Shown: one piece after another, positions 8,169 to 19,317 of the stretch | Numbering within the stretch: position 1 is the stretch's first letter | Layout of the letters: every line of letters starts with the position of its first letter | Assembly (NCBI GenBank): GCA_035524315.1 | Contig: DATKPD010000067.1 | Coordinates: forward strand, 1-64,000 | Source of the DNA: BOG-938 sp035524315 | Lineage (GTDB): Bacteria; Pseudomonadota; Alphaproteobacteria; Caulobacterales; Caulobacteraceae | DNA length: 64,000 nucleotides | Reading direction: 5' to 3' | Position numbers and translations under genes: made by a program | Notes under the pieces: generated by a model | The model's database searches: none | What the model saw: the letters and a program-made list of their open reading frames with translations, nothing else | Told to the model about the DNA's origin: nothing

Positions 8169-9324
8169 CCCGGCCGCGCCGCCGCCGCCGCTAGACCCGC
8201 CTCTGGGGCTCTATGTCCATTGGCCCTATTGCGCGCGCATCTGTCCCTACTGCGATTTCAATGTGGCGCTGGATCGGCGGGCGGGCGAGGCCGAGGCCCT
8301 GGGCCGGGCGATCCTGGCCGACCTGCAGGCCCAGGCGCGGCTGATCGGGCCGCGCACGCTGGTGTCGGTCTTCTTCGGCGGGGGCACGCCCTCGCTGGCC
8401 GACCCTTCCTTCGTCGCCGCCGTGATCGCCCAGGCCCGGGCCCTGTGGCCCGCCGCGCCCGACCTGGAGGTGACGCTGGAGGCCAATCCCACCGACGCGG
8501 AGGCCGAGCGGTTCGCCGCCTTCGCCGCGGCGGGCGTGACGCGGCTGTCGCTGGGCGTGCAGGCGCTGGACGACGACGCCTTGCGGTTCCTGGGGCGCAA
8601 CCACGGCGCCGAGGAGGCGCGGCGCGCCGCCCGCCTGGCCCGCGACCGGTTTGCGCGCCTGTCGCTCGACCTGATCTACGCCCTGCCCGGCCAGACGCCC
8701 GAGGGCTGGACGCGCACGCTGCGCGCGGCCCTGGCCCTGGGTCCCGAGCACCTGTCGCCCTACCAGTTGACCATCGAGGCCGGCACCGCCTTCGACCGAG
8801 CCGTTCGCCGCCGCGCGTTCGCCCCCGCCGAGCCTGACCTGGCGGCCGATCTCTATGAGACGACCCAGGCGGTGCTGGAGGCCGAGGGCTTTGGCGCCTA
8901 CGAGGTGTCCAATCACGCGCGGGGGCCGGGCGCGCGCAGCCGCCACAACCTGGTCTACTGGCGCGGCGAGGACTACCTGGGCGTCGGCCCCGGCGCCCAC
9001 GGCCGGCTGACGGTCGGGGGCGGGCGCCAGGCCACGCGCGCCGTGGCGGCCATACCCGGCTACATCGCCGCGGTGCAGCGCGCCGGTCACGGCCTGGAGG
9101 CGCGCGAGGCGATGAGCGCCCAAGAGGCGGCCGAGGAGCGCCTGCTGATGGGCCTGCGTATCGACGAAGGCGTGGCCCTGGCCGATCTGGCGGCCCTGCC
9201 GCTGGACGCGCTGCCGGATCTGATGGGCGCGGGCCTGCTGCGCCAGGATCGCGGCCGCCTGATCGCCACGCCGGCCGGCCGCCTGGTGCTGGATCACGTC
9301 ACCGCCAAGCTGGCGGGGGCCTGA
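8161..9324 (+). CDS. hemW: Radical SAM haem chaperone HemW
   Basis: 387-aa HemN-like radical SAM protein; HemW binds haem and inserts it into client proteins rather than oxidising coproporphyrinogen. The CxxxCxxC cluster motif CARICPYC (residues 24-31) follows LYVHWPYC, then FFGGGTPS (near 77) and the C-terminal HemN_C region. HemW has CxxxCxxC, without the fourth cysteine that follows in the true HemN motif (compare hemN at 61377). The start is a TTG at 8161 overlapping rdgB; no ATG fits before the cluster. Confidence 0.88.
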   Translation: MTDPAAPPPPLDPPLGLYVHWPYCARICPYCDFNVALDRRAGEAEALGRAILADLQAQARLIGPRTLVSVFFGGGTPSLADPSFVAAVIAQARALWPAAPDLEVTLEANPTDAEAERFAAFAAAGVTRLSLGVQALDDDALRFLGRNHGAEEARRAARLARDRFARLSLDLIYALPGQTPEGWTRTLRAALALGPEHLSPYQLTIEAGTAFDRAVRRRAFAPAEPDLAADLYETTQAVLEAEGFGAYEVSNHARGPGARSRHNLVYWRGEDYLGVGPGAHGRLTVGGGRQATRAVAAIPGYIAAVQRAGHGLEAREAMSAQEAAEERLLMGLRIDEGVALADLAALPLDALPDLMGAGLLRQDRGRLIATPAGRLVLDHVTAKLAGA

Positions 9325-9427
9325 ACGGCCGGGGAGCGGGCGCGCGACGGAATTTTTGCCGCACTGCGGCGCCATACGCAGTTTTCCGATGATGACGGTG
9401 AAGCCGCCGCCGCGTTACGATTGGCGC

Positions 9428-9700
9428 ATGGACGAGATCTTGTCGTTGATTCAGCAGCACAGGGCGCCCGCAGCCGCGTTCATGAGCGCGCTGTCGCTGA
9501 CGACGGCCGGATTCCTGGGGCTGTGGATCTTCGAGGGCCTGAGGGACGGCGTGACCTGGATGGGGTCGCGCTGGAAGCCCCGCCGCGACGAGACGCCGCT
9601 GTTGTTCGAACTGGCCATCGCCGCCCAGGCGATCATGCTGGCGGCCTTCGCCATTTTCGGCACGGTGATGTTCGTCTGGAGCCTGCTCCTGGCGGGCTGA
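9428..9700 (+). CDS. Small two-TM membrane protein of unknown function
   Basis: About 90 aa with two hydrophobic segments (roughly residues 18-36 and 60-88) separated by a charged loop containing WKPRRDE. I do not recognise the family. A start 39 nt upstream (ATG at 9389) is equally possible; neither has a good Shine-Dalgarno, so it may be leaderless. It lies downstream of hemW and convergent with alkB, four bases away. Confidence 0.55.
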   Translation: MDEILSLIQQHRAPAAAFMSALSLTTAGFLGLWIFEGLRDGVTWMGSRWKPRRDETPLLFELAIAAQAIMLAAFAIFGTVMFVWSLLLAG

Positions 9701-9704
9701 GGCC

Positions 9705-10298
9705 CTAGCGGGCCCGGCGCAGGGTCAGGTTGAGCCGCCCGCCGCCCGGCACGACTGTCGAGGAGCCCTCCACCACCCGGTCGACGCCGTGGAAGGCCAG
9801 GCGCGCGGGGCCCGCCAGCACGCACACGTCGCCCGAGGCCAGCCACAGCGAGCCGGTCCGATCCTTGCGCGCCCGGCCGCCGATGCGGAACAGGGCCCGG
9901 TCGCCGAGCGAGATCGACAGCACCGGAACGGAGAGGTCCGCCTCGTCGCGGTCCTGGTGCAGGCCCATGCGCGCCCCGCCCTGATACAGGTTCACGAGGC
10001 ACGCGTCGGGCTCGGGCGCGCCGGGGGCGAAGCGGCGCCACAGGTCCAGCAGGATCGGCGGCATCGGCGGCCATGGGCGGCCGGTCAGGGGGTGCGCGTC
10101 CACATAGCGATAGCCGCCGGCGTCGCTGGTCCACGACAGGGGACCCAGGCCGGTGATCGCCACCGACATGCGCCGCCCGCCCGGAACCTCGGGCGAATGA
10201 AACGGCGCGTCCTGGGCCGCCGCCAGCACCGCGCGCGCCAGGGCCTCCTGGGCCGGGCGGTCCAGCGCGGCGGGATGAAGCTCGAATCCGTCGATCAC
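9705..10298 (-). CDS. alkB: AlkB-type 2-oxoglutarate/Fe(II) dioxygenase (DNA/RNA dealkylation)
   Basis: About 197 aa; AlkB enzymes remove 1-methyladenine and 3-methylcytosine lesions by oxidative demethylation. The Fe(II) ligands appear as HQD (H-x-D) after the GARMGL segment and a distal His in AFHGVDRV; the 2-oxoglutarate-binding arginines are at the RLNLTLRR C-terminus. The upstream open frame extends to 10517, but the extra 73 residues are low-complexity and cover the dnaK heat-shock promoter. A GTG at 10298, giving family length, is the likely start. Confidence 0.85.
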   Translation of the reverse strand: MIDGFELHPAALDRPAQEALARAVLAAAQDAPFHSPEVPGGRRMSVAITGLGPLSWTSDAGGYRYVDAHPLTGRPWPPMPPILLDLWRRFAPGAPEPDACLVNLYQGGARMGLHQDRDEADLSVPVLSISLGDRALFRIGGRARKDRTGSLWLASGDVCVLAGPARLAFHGVDRVVEGSSTVVPGGGRLNLTLRRAR

Positions 10299-10370
10299 CC
10301 GGCCAATGTCGCCATGCGGCCGCGCGGCGCAAGGCGCGGCGGCCCGCCACGGCCGATTCGAACGGTCACC

Positions 10371-10398
10371 CTTGCGCAAAGGGGGCGATTTCCCATAT
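10371..10398 (+). promoter_or_regulatory. Putative sigma-32 heat-shock promoter of dnaK
   Basis: CTTGCGC (10371-10377) and CCCATAT (10392-10398) are separated by 14 bp, close to the RpoH consensus CTTGAA-N11-16-CCCATNT. It lies about 160 bp upstream of the dnaK start, in the 260-bp gap between alkB and dnaK. A heat-shock promoter ahead of dnaKJ is established for Caulobacter; the positions here are my reading. Confidence 0.6.
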
Positions 10399-10558
10399 GC
10401 GGCGCTGTACAAGGGCCGCTTGCGGGCGAGCCCGAAGGCTATCCGGGGCGCCTCAAGCCTCGCCACTTTTGGAGACCCGATCGAACCGGGGAGCGGCAAA
10501 GGGACAGGCGCTTGCACAAGGCCACCCGTCCGTTCGCCCGTAGGGAGCGACAGATCTC

Positions 10559-12451
<1,893 letters not shown>

Positions 12452-12464
12452 TGACCGACGGGCA

Positions 12465-12496
12465 AGGCCCCTCGCGCGCGGCTGCGGGGGGCTTTC
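12465..12496 (+). terminator. GC-rich hairpin between dnaK and dnaJ
   Basis: GCCCC (12467-12471) can pair with GGGGC (12488-12492), with a CG-rich loop and a short CTTT tail, 16 bp after the dnaK stop. A weak intrinsic terminator or mRNA-stability hairpin here would lower dnaJ expression relative to dnaK. The tail is only three T residues, so read-through into dnaJ is expected. Confidence 0.4.
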
Positions 12497-12580
12497 GCCG
12501 TCCCCCGCTTGCGCCGGGTTGCGCAAGGCCCCAGTTGAACACTGGAAACCCGATCCCGGACATTTGAGAGGACCCAGGTT

Positions 12581-13744
12581 TTGACCGCGCGTTGCTACTA
12601 CGACATTCTTGAGGTCGAACGCACGGCCGACGACGGTCAGCTGAAGACCTCGTTCCGCAAGCTCGCGATGCAGCACCACCCCGACCGCAACGCCGGGGAC
12701 AAGGAGGCTGAGGCCCGGTTCAAGGAACTGAACGAGGCCTATTCCATCCTGTCGGACCCGCAGAAACGCGCGGCCTACGACCGTTACGGCCACGCGGGCG
12801 TCAACGGGGGCGGCCAGGGCGGCTTTTCCGGCGGCCAGGCCGGATTCGGCGACATCCACGACATCTTCAACGAGGTGTTCGGCGACGCCTTCGGCGACAT
12901 GTTCGGCGGCGGGCGCCGCGGCTCGGGGCCCATGCGCGGCCAAGACCTGCGCTACGACCTGGAGATCACTCTGGAGCAGGCCTACAGCGGCTCGGACGCC
13001 GAGATCGTGGTGCCCGCCGCCCTGACCTGCGAAGCTTGCCAGGGCTCGGGCGCCAAGCCGGGCACCAGCCCGACCGCGTGCTCGACCTGCGGCGGCGCAG
13101 GCCGCGTGCGCGCGACCCAGGGCTTCTTCGCCATCGAGCGCACCTGCCCGCGTTGCGGCGGGGCCGGGCGCGTCATCGCCGACCCCTGCGCGGAGTGCCA
13201 CGGCCAGGGCCAGGTGCGCAAGCAGCGCACCTTGTCGGTGCGCGTGCCCGCGGGCGTGGACGACGGCGCGCGCATCCGCCTGTCGGGCGAGGGCGACGCC
13301 GGCGCGCACGGCGGCCCGCGCGGCGACCTCTACATCTTCCTGTCGGTCAAGCCGCACGAGCTGTTCGAGCGCGACGGCCTGGACCTGCACTGCACCGTGC
13401 CCGTGCCCATGTGCACCGCCGCGCTCGGCGGCGAGATCGAGGCGCCGTGCCTGAAGGGCCTGGCCGAGGGCGACGACGCCTGCCGCGCCAAGGTCAAGGT
13501 GCCCGAGGGCGCCCAGACCGGCCGCACCGTGCGGCTCAAGGGCAAGGGCATGCCGTCGCTGCGCTCGCGCGACCGCGGCGATCTGGTGGTCGAGCTGTTT
13601 GTCGAGACGCCCACCAAGCTGACCGCCCGGCAGAAGGAGCTGATGCGCGAGCTGTCGGAAACCTGCGGCGCGCAGCACCACCCGCGATCTGCCGGCTTCT
13701 TCGACAAGGCCAAGCGCTTCTGGGGCGATATCCACCGGGCGTGA
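12581..13744 (+). CDS. dnaJ: Co-chaperone DnaJ (Hsp40)
   Basis: 387-aa type I J-protein that stimulates DnaK ATPase. The J domain (about residues 1-72) carries HHPDRN, then a G/F-rich linker and four zinc motifs (CEACQGSG, CSTCGGAG, CPRCGGAG, CAECHGQG, about 148-215), followed by the C-terminal client-binding and dimerisation domains. The start is a TTG at 12581 placing YYDILEVE at the correct distance; no ATG is available. Forms the dnaKJ operon. Confidence 0.95.
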   Translation: MTARCYYDILEVERTADDGQLKTSFRKLAMQHHPDRNAGDKEAEARFKELNEAYSILSDPQKRAAYDRYGHAGVNGGGQGGFSGGQAGFGDIHDIFNEVFGDAFGDMFGGGRRGSGPMRGQDLRYDLEITLEQAYSGSDAEIVVPAALTCEACQGSGAKPGTSPTACSTCGGAGRVRATQGFFAIERTCPRCGGAGRVIADPCAECHGQGQVRKQRTLSVRVPAGVDDGARIRLSGEGDAGAHGGPRGDLYIFLSVKPHELFERDGLDLHCTVPVPMCTAALGGEIEAPCLKGLAEGDDACRAKVKVPEGAQTGRTVRLKGKGMPSLRSRDRGDLVVELFVETPTKLTARQKELMRELSETCGAQHHPRSAGFFDKAKRFWGDIHRA

Positions 13745-13810
13745 GGGCGGCGGAAATTCGATCGCCCGCCCGGTTCGCGGCGCGGTGGCGAGCTGCTACA
13801 TCCCCGGCCC

Positions 13811-15121
13811 ATGGCCGATCTTGACGACACCCACGATCCGTTGACGCCCGTGCCCCAGGACCGGCGGGCGTTCGGCATGAACGACGCCTTTTCCTTGTGG
13901 TTCAGCCTGGGCATCGGCCTGCTGGTGCTTCAGGCTGGCGCCCTGCTCACGCCGGGCCTGAGCCTGGGCGAGGCGCTCGGCGCGATCGCGGTCGGTTCGT
14001 TGCTCGGCGTGGCGCTGCTGTCGGCCGCCGGGGTGGTCGGCGCCGACACCGGCCTGTCGGCCATCGGCTCGCTGCGGCCCGCGCTCGGCGTGCGCGGCGC
14101 GGCCCTGCCCGCGGTGCTCAACGCCGTGCAGCTGACCGGATGGGGCGCGTTCGAGCTGATCGCCATGCGAGACTCGGCCAACGCCCTGGTGATGCGGGCG
14201 GGCGGCCCGTCCAGCCCGATGCTGTGGACCCTGGCGTTCGGCGTGCTGGCCACGGCCTTGGCGATCATGGGCCCGGTGTCGTTCGTTCGCCGGTTTTTGC
14301 GCGCCTGGGGCCTGTGGCTGTTGCTCGGGGGCGCCTGCTGGCTCAGCTGGCGGCTGCTGGCCGACCATGACGTGGCGGCCCTGTTCGCGCGGCCCGGCAC
14401 AGGCGAGATGGGCTTCGGCGCCGGGGTCGATCTGGTGACGGCCATGCCGCTGTCATGGCTGCCGCTGATCTCCGACTACACGCGCTTTGGCCGCTCGCCC
14501 GGCGCCATGTTCCGTGGCAGCGCGGCGGGATACCTGGTGGCCAACGTCTGGTTCATGGCCCTGGGCGCCGCCTACGCCCTGGTCGCGGGCGGCGGACAGA
14601 GCCTGCTGTTGTCGGCGCTGGCCGCCAGCGGCGGGGGCGTCGCCTTGCTGCTGATCGTGATCGACGAGACCGACAACGCCTTCGCCGACATCCATTCGGC
14701 GGCGATCTCGACCGCGACCCTGGCGCCGGTTAGTCCGACGCGTCTGTCCCTGGTCTACGGCGCAGCGTGCACCGCGATCGCCCTGTGGGCGCCGATCGGC
14801 CGTTACGAAGGCTTTCTGCTGCTGATCGGTTCGGTATTCGCGCCCCTGTTCGGCGTGCTTCTGGCCGACCATTTCATCGTGCGTCGGCGGCGGGTGGATG
14901 TGGCCGGCCTGACCCGGCGCGGCGGGGCCTACTGGTTCACCGGCGGGCTGCACCTGTCCGGCCTTATGGCCTGGGCGCTGGGCGTGGCCGCCTATCAGGC
15001 CTTCGACCGCCTGGCGCCCAGCCTGGGCGCCACCCTGCCGGCCTTCGCGGTCTCGGCGGCCAGCTATGTGGCGCTGAAGCTGGCCACGGCGGGCGGCGCG
15101 CTGACGCGCAACGAGGTCTAG
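13811..15121 (+). CDS. cytX: NCS1-family permease, CytX-like (hydroxymethylpyrimidine transporter)
   Basis: 436-aa membrane protein with about 12 hydrophobic segments and NCS1 landmarks: the TM1 region GIGLLVLQAGA, the PLISDYTRFGR block near residue 216, and IDETDNAFADIHS near 284. CytX proteins are predicted to import the thiamine precursor hydroxymethylpyrimidine; cytosine is an alternative substrate. There is no thiamine riboswitch in the 66 bp upstream, which weakens the thiamine link. Its TAG stop shares CTAG with the stop of the convergent lipoprotein gene. Confidence 0.75.
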   Translation: MADLDDTHDPLTPVPQDRRAFGMNDAFSLWFSLGIGLLVLQAGALLTPGLSLGEALGAIAVGSLLGVALLSAAGVVGADTGLSAIGSLRPALGVRGAALPAVLNAVQLTGWGAFELIAMRDSANALVMRAGGPSSPMLWTLAFGVLATALAIMGPVSFVRRFLRAWGLWLLLGGACWLSWRLLADHDVAALFARPGTGEMGFGAGVDLVTAMPLSWLPLISDYTRFGRSPGAMFRGSAAGYLVANVWFMALGAAYALVAGGGQSLLLSALAASGGGVALLLIVIDETDNAFADIHSAAISTATLAPVSPTRLSLVYGAACTAIALWAPIGRYEGFLLLIGSVFAPLFGVLLADHFIVRRRRVDVAGLTRRGGAYWFTGGLHLSGLMAWALGVAAYQAFDRLAPSLGATLPAFAVSAASYVALKLATAGGALTRNEV

Positions 15122-15396
15122 GCGCCCGGTTTGACCGGCGGCGTGGCGCCTGGCTTGGTCGAGGGCTCGGGCGCCTGGGGCGGGGCCGAGGCGGCGGCCG
15201 CGTCGGCGGTGCGGTGTTGAGCGTCTAGCTGGGCCCGGCACTTGGCGTAGTTCGCGCCGGCCGGATCGGCGCCGTAGTTGCGGCATTGGGCGTCATCGTC
15301 GCGCGGCTGGTCGCCCGGCTTGGGTTGGGCGGTGGCGCAGCCCCCGAGGAGGGCGGCGATGGCGATTCCGGCGACGAACGGCAGAGACTTTTTCAT
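15118..15396 (-). CDS. Small putative lipoprotein
   Basis: 92 aa. A signal peptide (MKKSLPFVAGIAIAALLG) ends in the lipobox LGGC, so Cys20 would be lipidated. The mature part has two further cysteines (near residues 38 and 53) that could form a disulfide, and a Pro/Ala/Lys-rich tail. No family recognised. It is convergent with cytX, overlapping by 4 bp. Confidence 0.7.
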   Translation of the reverse strand: MKKSLPFVAGIAIAALLGGCATAQPKPGDQPRDDDAQCRNYGADPAGANYAKCRAQLDAQHRTADAAAASAPPQAPEPSTKPGATPPVKPGA

Positions 15397-15440
15397 GGTG
15401 ATCTCCCTTCAAGGGCAATCGCCGTGCGCAGGGATGGTTC

Positions 15441-15863
15441 CTAAAGCCCCGCGCGGGCCTTGCGCGCGCGCTCGAAGGCCAGGGCGATGCCGATGCGCAG
15501 TTGATCGGCGGTGAAGGGCTTGATCACCAGGGCGGCGGCCTCCAGAGCGCGGATGTCCGCCTTTTGCTCGTCGCTGGCGGCGCCGGTGACGAACACGATC
15601 GGGATGGGCCCGGCGGCCTGCAGCGCCGTGGCCACGCCCACGCCTTCGTGCAGCTTGCCAAGGTTGAGGTCGATGGTCAGAAGATCGGCGCTGAAGCGCT
15701 GCAACAGGCCGGCCATCTCCAGCACGTCGGACGCCACGCCGCACACCTGGTGGCCCAGGGCGGCCAGGGTGTCGACCAGGGTTCGGGCGACCGCCGTCTG
15801 ATCCTCGACCACGATCACCTTCAGGCCGGTCTGGGGCTTGGGGGCTATGGGGGCTTCGCTCAT
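15441..15863 (-). CDS. Single-domain response regulator receiver protein
   Basis: 140-aa CheY-like receiver with no output domain. VVEDQ gives the acidic pocket, the phospho-acceptor Asp lies in LLTIDLNLG (near residue 65), FVTGAAS supplies the Thr, and VIKPF (near 115) the conserved Lys. Such stand-alone receivers act in phosphorelays or bind partner proteins. No histidine kinase is adjacent, so its partner is not evident. Confidence 0.85.
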   Translation of the reverse strand: MSEAPIAPKPQTGLKVIVVEDQTAVARTLVDTLAALGHQVCGVASDVLEMAGLLQRFSADLLTIDLNLGKLHEGVGVATALQAAGPIPIVFVTGAASDEQKADIRALEAAALVIKPFTADQLRIGIALAFERARKARAGL

Positions 15864-15923
15864 GCCAAGATAGCTCCCGGCCGCGACGGAGGTTGCATCG
15901 CGCCGCTCAGGGCGACGCGCGGC

Positions 15924-16370
15924 CTACAGAGGTTCGCGCGAAGGGTCGCCCTTGCACTTCAGCGCCCAGTGCAGGCCGATGATGGCGCCCTTGACGCGCG
16001 GCAGGGCCAGCAGGGTCAGGATGGCCACCGACGGCAAGGTGATCGCCAGCACCCACGCCGTCGGGGCCTTCCAGATGAACGAGAACACCAGCAGCGGCGC
16101 GATCACCAGGTGGCCGATCAGCAGGATGGTGAAATAGGGGCCCGCGTCGTCGGCGGGATACTGGGGATTCTCGTGGCCGCAAGCCGGGCAGGGCTGAACC
16201 TTGAGGTAGGCCCGGTAGAGCTTGCCCTGACCGCAGTTGGGGCATCGGCCGGCCACGCCGCGCGTCATGCCGCGCCAGATGCGGCCGTCGGCGGATGGAG
16301 CGCCGGCCGCGTGGGCGTCGGCCACGGTTCGGTCGAGGGGCGGGTCTTGCGTCAGGCTGTGGCCGGTCAT
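15924..16370 (-). CDS. DUF983 family zinc-ribbon membrane protein
   Basis: 148 aa. An N-terminal zinc ribbon (CPNCGQGKLYRAYL and CPACGHEN, about residues 44-70) is followed by two hydrophobic segments (about 85-130). This is the DUF983 layout; DUF983 proteins often sit near cytochrome oxidase genes, but the function is unknown. ATG 16370 is chosen because AAGGAG lies about 8 nt upstream; an in-frame ATG 21 nt earlier has none. Confidence 0.85.
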   Translation of the reverse strand: MTGHSLTQDPPLDRTVADAHAAGAPSADGRIWRGMTRGVAGRCPNCGQGKLYRAYLKVQPCPACGHENPQYPADDAGPYFTILLIGHLVIAPLLVFSFIWKAPTAWVLAITLPSVAILTLLALPRVKGAIIGLHWALKCKGDPSREPL

Positions 16371-16442
16371 GCGCGGCTCCTTATGAGGCAACCTGCGCCC
16401 CCCGGTAAGGGCGCGTCAACCGAGGCGGCGCAAGATGACGCT

Positions 16443-16853
16443 ATGACGCTTCGCCATCCCCACGCGCTCGTTCGACCGCTCGTCTTGGCCGCCGCGGTTC
16501 TGGTCCTGGTCCACGCGCCGGCCGCGCAGGCCGAGGACAAGAAGCCCAAGCCCTCCTACATGCCCTTCTCGGGCCTGGCGGCCTCGGTGGCGCGAGGCAA
16601 CGGCGGCTATGGCGTGATGTCCGTCGACGCCGGGCTCGACATTCCCGATCCCAAGCTGCGCGACGTGGCCGCCGAGGACATGCCGCGCCTTTACGACGCC
16701 TACGGCCAAGTGATGCGCACCTTCGGCGCCTCGCTTCTGCCCGGCCGCGTCCCGGACGTGGACTATCTTGGTCGCCAGCTGCAGGCCGTCACCGACCAGG
16801 TGCTCGGTCGCCCCGGCGCGCGCGTGCTGCTGGGCGGCGTGATGGTGGACTAG
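16443..16853 (+). CDS. Exported protein of unknown function
   Basis: 136 aa with a signal peptide (a hydrophobic run ending in APAAQA, about residues 12-30). The mature part contains PDPKLRDVAAEDMPRLYDA and an LGRPGARVLLGGVMV C-terminus. I do not recognise a family with confidence; the end loosely recalls FliL-type domains, which I treat as weak. Its stop shares a CTAG with the ftsK stop. Confidence 0.65.
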   Translation: MTLRHPHALVRPLVLAAAVLVLVHAPAAQAEDKKPKPSYMPFSGLAASVARGNGGYGVMSVDAGLDIPDPKLRDVAAEDMPRLYDAYGQVMRTFGASLLPGRVPDVDYLGRQLQAVTDQVLGRPGARVLLGGVMVD

Positions 16854-19225
16854 CTCGGCGGCGGTCCCGCCAGGATATCGCGCTTGCCGGCGTGGTTGGC
16901 CGGTCCGACCACGCCCTCGTTCTCCATCTTCTCCATCAGCGAGGCGGCGCGGTTGTAGCCGATCTGCAGGCGGCGCTGGATATAGCTGGTCGAGGCCTTG
17001 CGGTCGCGGGTGACCACGGCCACGGCCTGATCGTAAAGATCGTCGCCCGAGCCGGAGCCCTCGCCCCCCAGGCCCCCGTCGTCCACCTCCTCGGGCGCGG
17101 CGGTGACCTCTTCCAGGTACTGCGGCTCGCCCTGGGCGCGCAGGAAGTTGGCCACGGCCTCGACCTCGCCATCGGACACGAACGGGCCGTGCAGGCGGGT
17201 GATCCGCCCGCCGCCCGCCATGTACAGCATGTCGCCCTGGCCCAGCAGCTGCTCGGCGCCCTGTTCGCCAAGGATGGTGCGCGCATCGATCTTGGAAGTG
17301 ACCTGGAAGCTGATGCGGGTGGGGAAGTTGGCCTTGATCGTCCCGGTGATCACATCGACCGACGGGCGCTGGGTGGCCATGATCAGGTGGATGCCGGCGG
17401 CGCGGGCCATCTGGGCCAGGCGCTGCACCGCGCCTTCGATGTCCTTGCCCGCCACCATCATCAGGTCGGCGACCTCGTCGATCACCACCACCAGATAGGG
17501 CATGGGCTCGGGCCGCAGTTTCTCCTGCTCGTAGACGGGCCGGCCCGCCTCGTCAAAACCGGTCTGAACCGTGCGCACGAAATGCTCGCCCGACGCCTGA
17601 GCCTCGCGCGCCTTCTCGTTATAGCCGCCGATGTTGCGCACGCCGATCTTGGACATGCGGCGATAGCGGTCCTCCATCTCGCGCACGGTCCACTTGAGCG
17701 CGACGATGGCCTTCTTGGGGTCGGTCACCACCGGCGCCAGAAGGTGCGGGATGCCGTCGTAGACCGACAGTTCCAGCATCTTGGGGTCGATCATGATGAA
17801 GCGGCACTGGTCGGGCGCCAGGCGGTAGAGGATCGACAGGATCATGGCGTTGACCCCGACCGACTTGCCCGAGCCCGTGGTGCCCGCGATCAGCAGGTGG
17901 GGCATGCGCGCCAGGTCGGCCACATAGGGCTCGCCGCCGATGTTCTCGCCCAGGGCCATGGGCAGGACGTGCTGGCTCTTCTCGTATTCGGACGAGGACA
18001 GCAGGTCGCGCAGATAGACCGTCTCGCGCCGGGCGTTGGGCAGCTCAATGCCGATGGCGTTGCGCCCCTGCACCACGGCGATGCGGCATGCGGCCACGCT
18101 CATCGAGCGGGCGATGTCGTCCGACAGGGCCACCACGCGGGCGTGCTTGACGCCGGGCGCGGGCGACAGCTCGTACAGGGTCACGACCGGGCCGGGGCGG
18201 ATCTGGTCGATTGTTCCCTTGACGCCGAATTCGGCCAGCACGCTTTCCAGCAGCCGGGCGTTCTGGCGCAGGCCGCCCTCGTCGATGGCCGAGGCGCGCG
18301 GCTTGGCCTTAGCCAGCATCGACAGCTCGGGCAGGCGGAAGCCGTCCTCGCGCACGAAGGCGAAGGCGCCCTGCTCCTCGCGGGCGGCCCGCTTGGAGGC
18401 GCGCTGGCTCTTGCCGCCCTTGACAGTCGGGGCCGGTGCGTCGATCGGGGTGGCGTCTTCGTGGGTCGCGTCGGTGGCGCTGGCGTCTTCGGCGATGTCG
18501 CGCTTGGCGATCCGCGCGGCGCGCTTGGCGGCGGCCTTGGGCGGCGGCGGGGGCGCGGCGGCGCGGCGCTCGGCCAGACCTTGGGCGGCCGCGATGGCGT
18601 TGTCGGCGAAGCCCGCGACGTCGCGGCGGCTGAGACCGATCGCGGCGCCGAGCGCGGCCAGGGCGGCGATCGCCAGCAGGGCCGCGGCGATCCAGTCCGC
18701 GCCCGGCAGGCGGGCGTAGTGAAACAGGGCGGCGGCCATAGCCAGCAGGCCAGAGCCCCACACCCCGCCCAGGCCCACCGCCAGGGGCCACACGGCTGGG
18801 GTCGGCGGCGCGGCCATGACGCCGGCCAGGGCCAGGACCCCCACGGCCCCCAGACCGGCGCGCAGGCGCAAGGGGCCGCGCGTCGTGTGCGGCTCGCTGT
18901 GGATCGCGCGGCTCAGGCCGAAAATCACCATCAGGGCGGCCACGATCCACGCGGTCAGACCCAGTGACTGCAGGCCGAGGTCGGCGATGCGCGCGCCGAA
19001 CCCGCCCAGCAGATTGTGCGGCGGGGCGCCCGAGGCGGTGTTCCAGCTGGGATCGTCGGCCCGATAGGTGGCCATGGCGCCGATCAGAGCCAGGCCCAGG
19101 GCGGTGACCACCCCGCCGCGGAAACGCGCGGATATCGGGTGGTCCCATCCGGCCTTCAGGCTGTGCGCCAGCCATTCGCCCGCCGTCATCCTCGCCGCCG
19201 CCGCCATACGCCCTCCGCAACCCAA
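16850..19225 (-). CDS. ftsK: DNA translocase FtsK
   Basis: 791-aa septal DNA pump. Four or so N-terminal membrane segments (about residues 40-200), an Ala/Lys-rich linker (about 205-300), then the RecA-like motor with Walker A TTGSGKS (near 452) and Walker B LVVVIDE (near 570). The C-terminal gamma winged helix (about 715-785; TSYIQRRLQIGYNRAA) reads KOPS sites and activates XerCD at dif. The linker is shorter than in E. coli. Starts at 19225 or 19207 are both plausible. Confidence 0.95.
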   Translation of the reverse strand: MGCGGRMAAAARMTAGEWLAHSLKAGWDHPISARFRGGVVTALGLALIGAMATYRADDPSWNTASGAPPHNLLGGFGARIADLGLQSLGLTAWIVAALMVIFGLSRAIHSEPHTTRGPLRLRAGLGAVGVLALAGVMAAPPTPAVWPLAVGLGGVWGSGLLAMAAALFHYARLPGADWIAAALLAIAALAALGAAIGLSRRDVAGFADNAIAAAQGLAERRAAAPPPPPKAAAKRAARIAKRDIAEDASATDATHEDATPIDAPAPTVKGGKSQRASKRAAREEQGAFAFVREDGFRLPELSMLAKAKPRASAIDEGGLRQNARLLESVLAEFGVKGTIDQIRPGPVVTLYELSPAPGVKHARVVALSDDIARSMSVAACRIAVVQGRNAIGIELPNARRETVYLRDLLSSSEYEKSQHVLPMALGENIGGEPYVADLARMPHLLIAGTTGSGKSVGVNAMILSILYRLAPDQCRFIMIDPKMLELSVYDGIPHLLAPVVTDPKKAIVALKWTVREMEDRYRRMSKIGVRNIGGYNEKAREAQASGEHFVRTVQTGFDEAGRPVYEQEKLRPEPMPYLVVVIDEVADLMMVAGKDIEGAVQRLAQMARAAGIHLIMATQRPSVDVITGTIKANFPTRISFQVTSKIDARTILGEQGAEQLLGQGDMLYMAGGGRITRLHGPFVSDGEVEAVANFLRAQGEPQYLEEVTAAPEEVDDGGLGGEGSGSGDDLYDQAVAVVTRDRKASTSYIQRRLQIGYNRAASLMEKMENEGVVGPANHAGKRDILAGPPPS

Positions 19226-19317
19226 AGACCCCCCGGTTCTGGGCCAGTTTGGTTAAGGCGTGTTTACCCGCCGGGCCGGCTCTTGCCGTCAGCGCCCTCG
19301 CCATCGCATATGGCGGC

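Noticed and set aside
13745..13810. A thiamine (TPP) riboswitch ahead of cytX
   Set aside because: The gap is only 66 bp and lacks the CTGAGA core and pairing partners.
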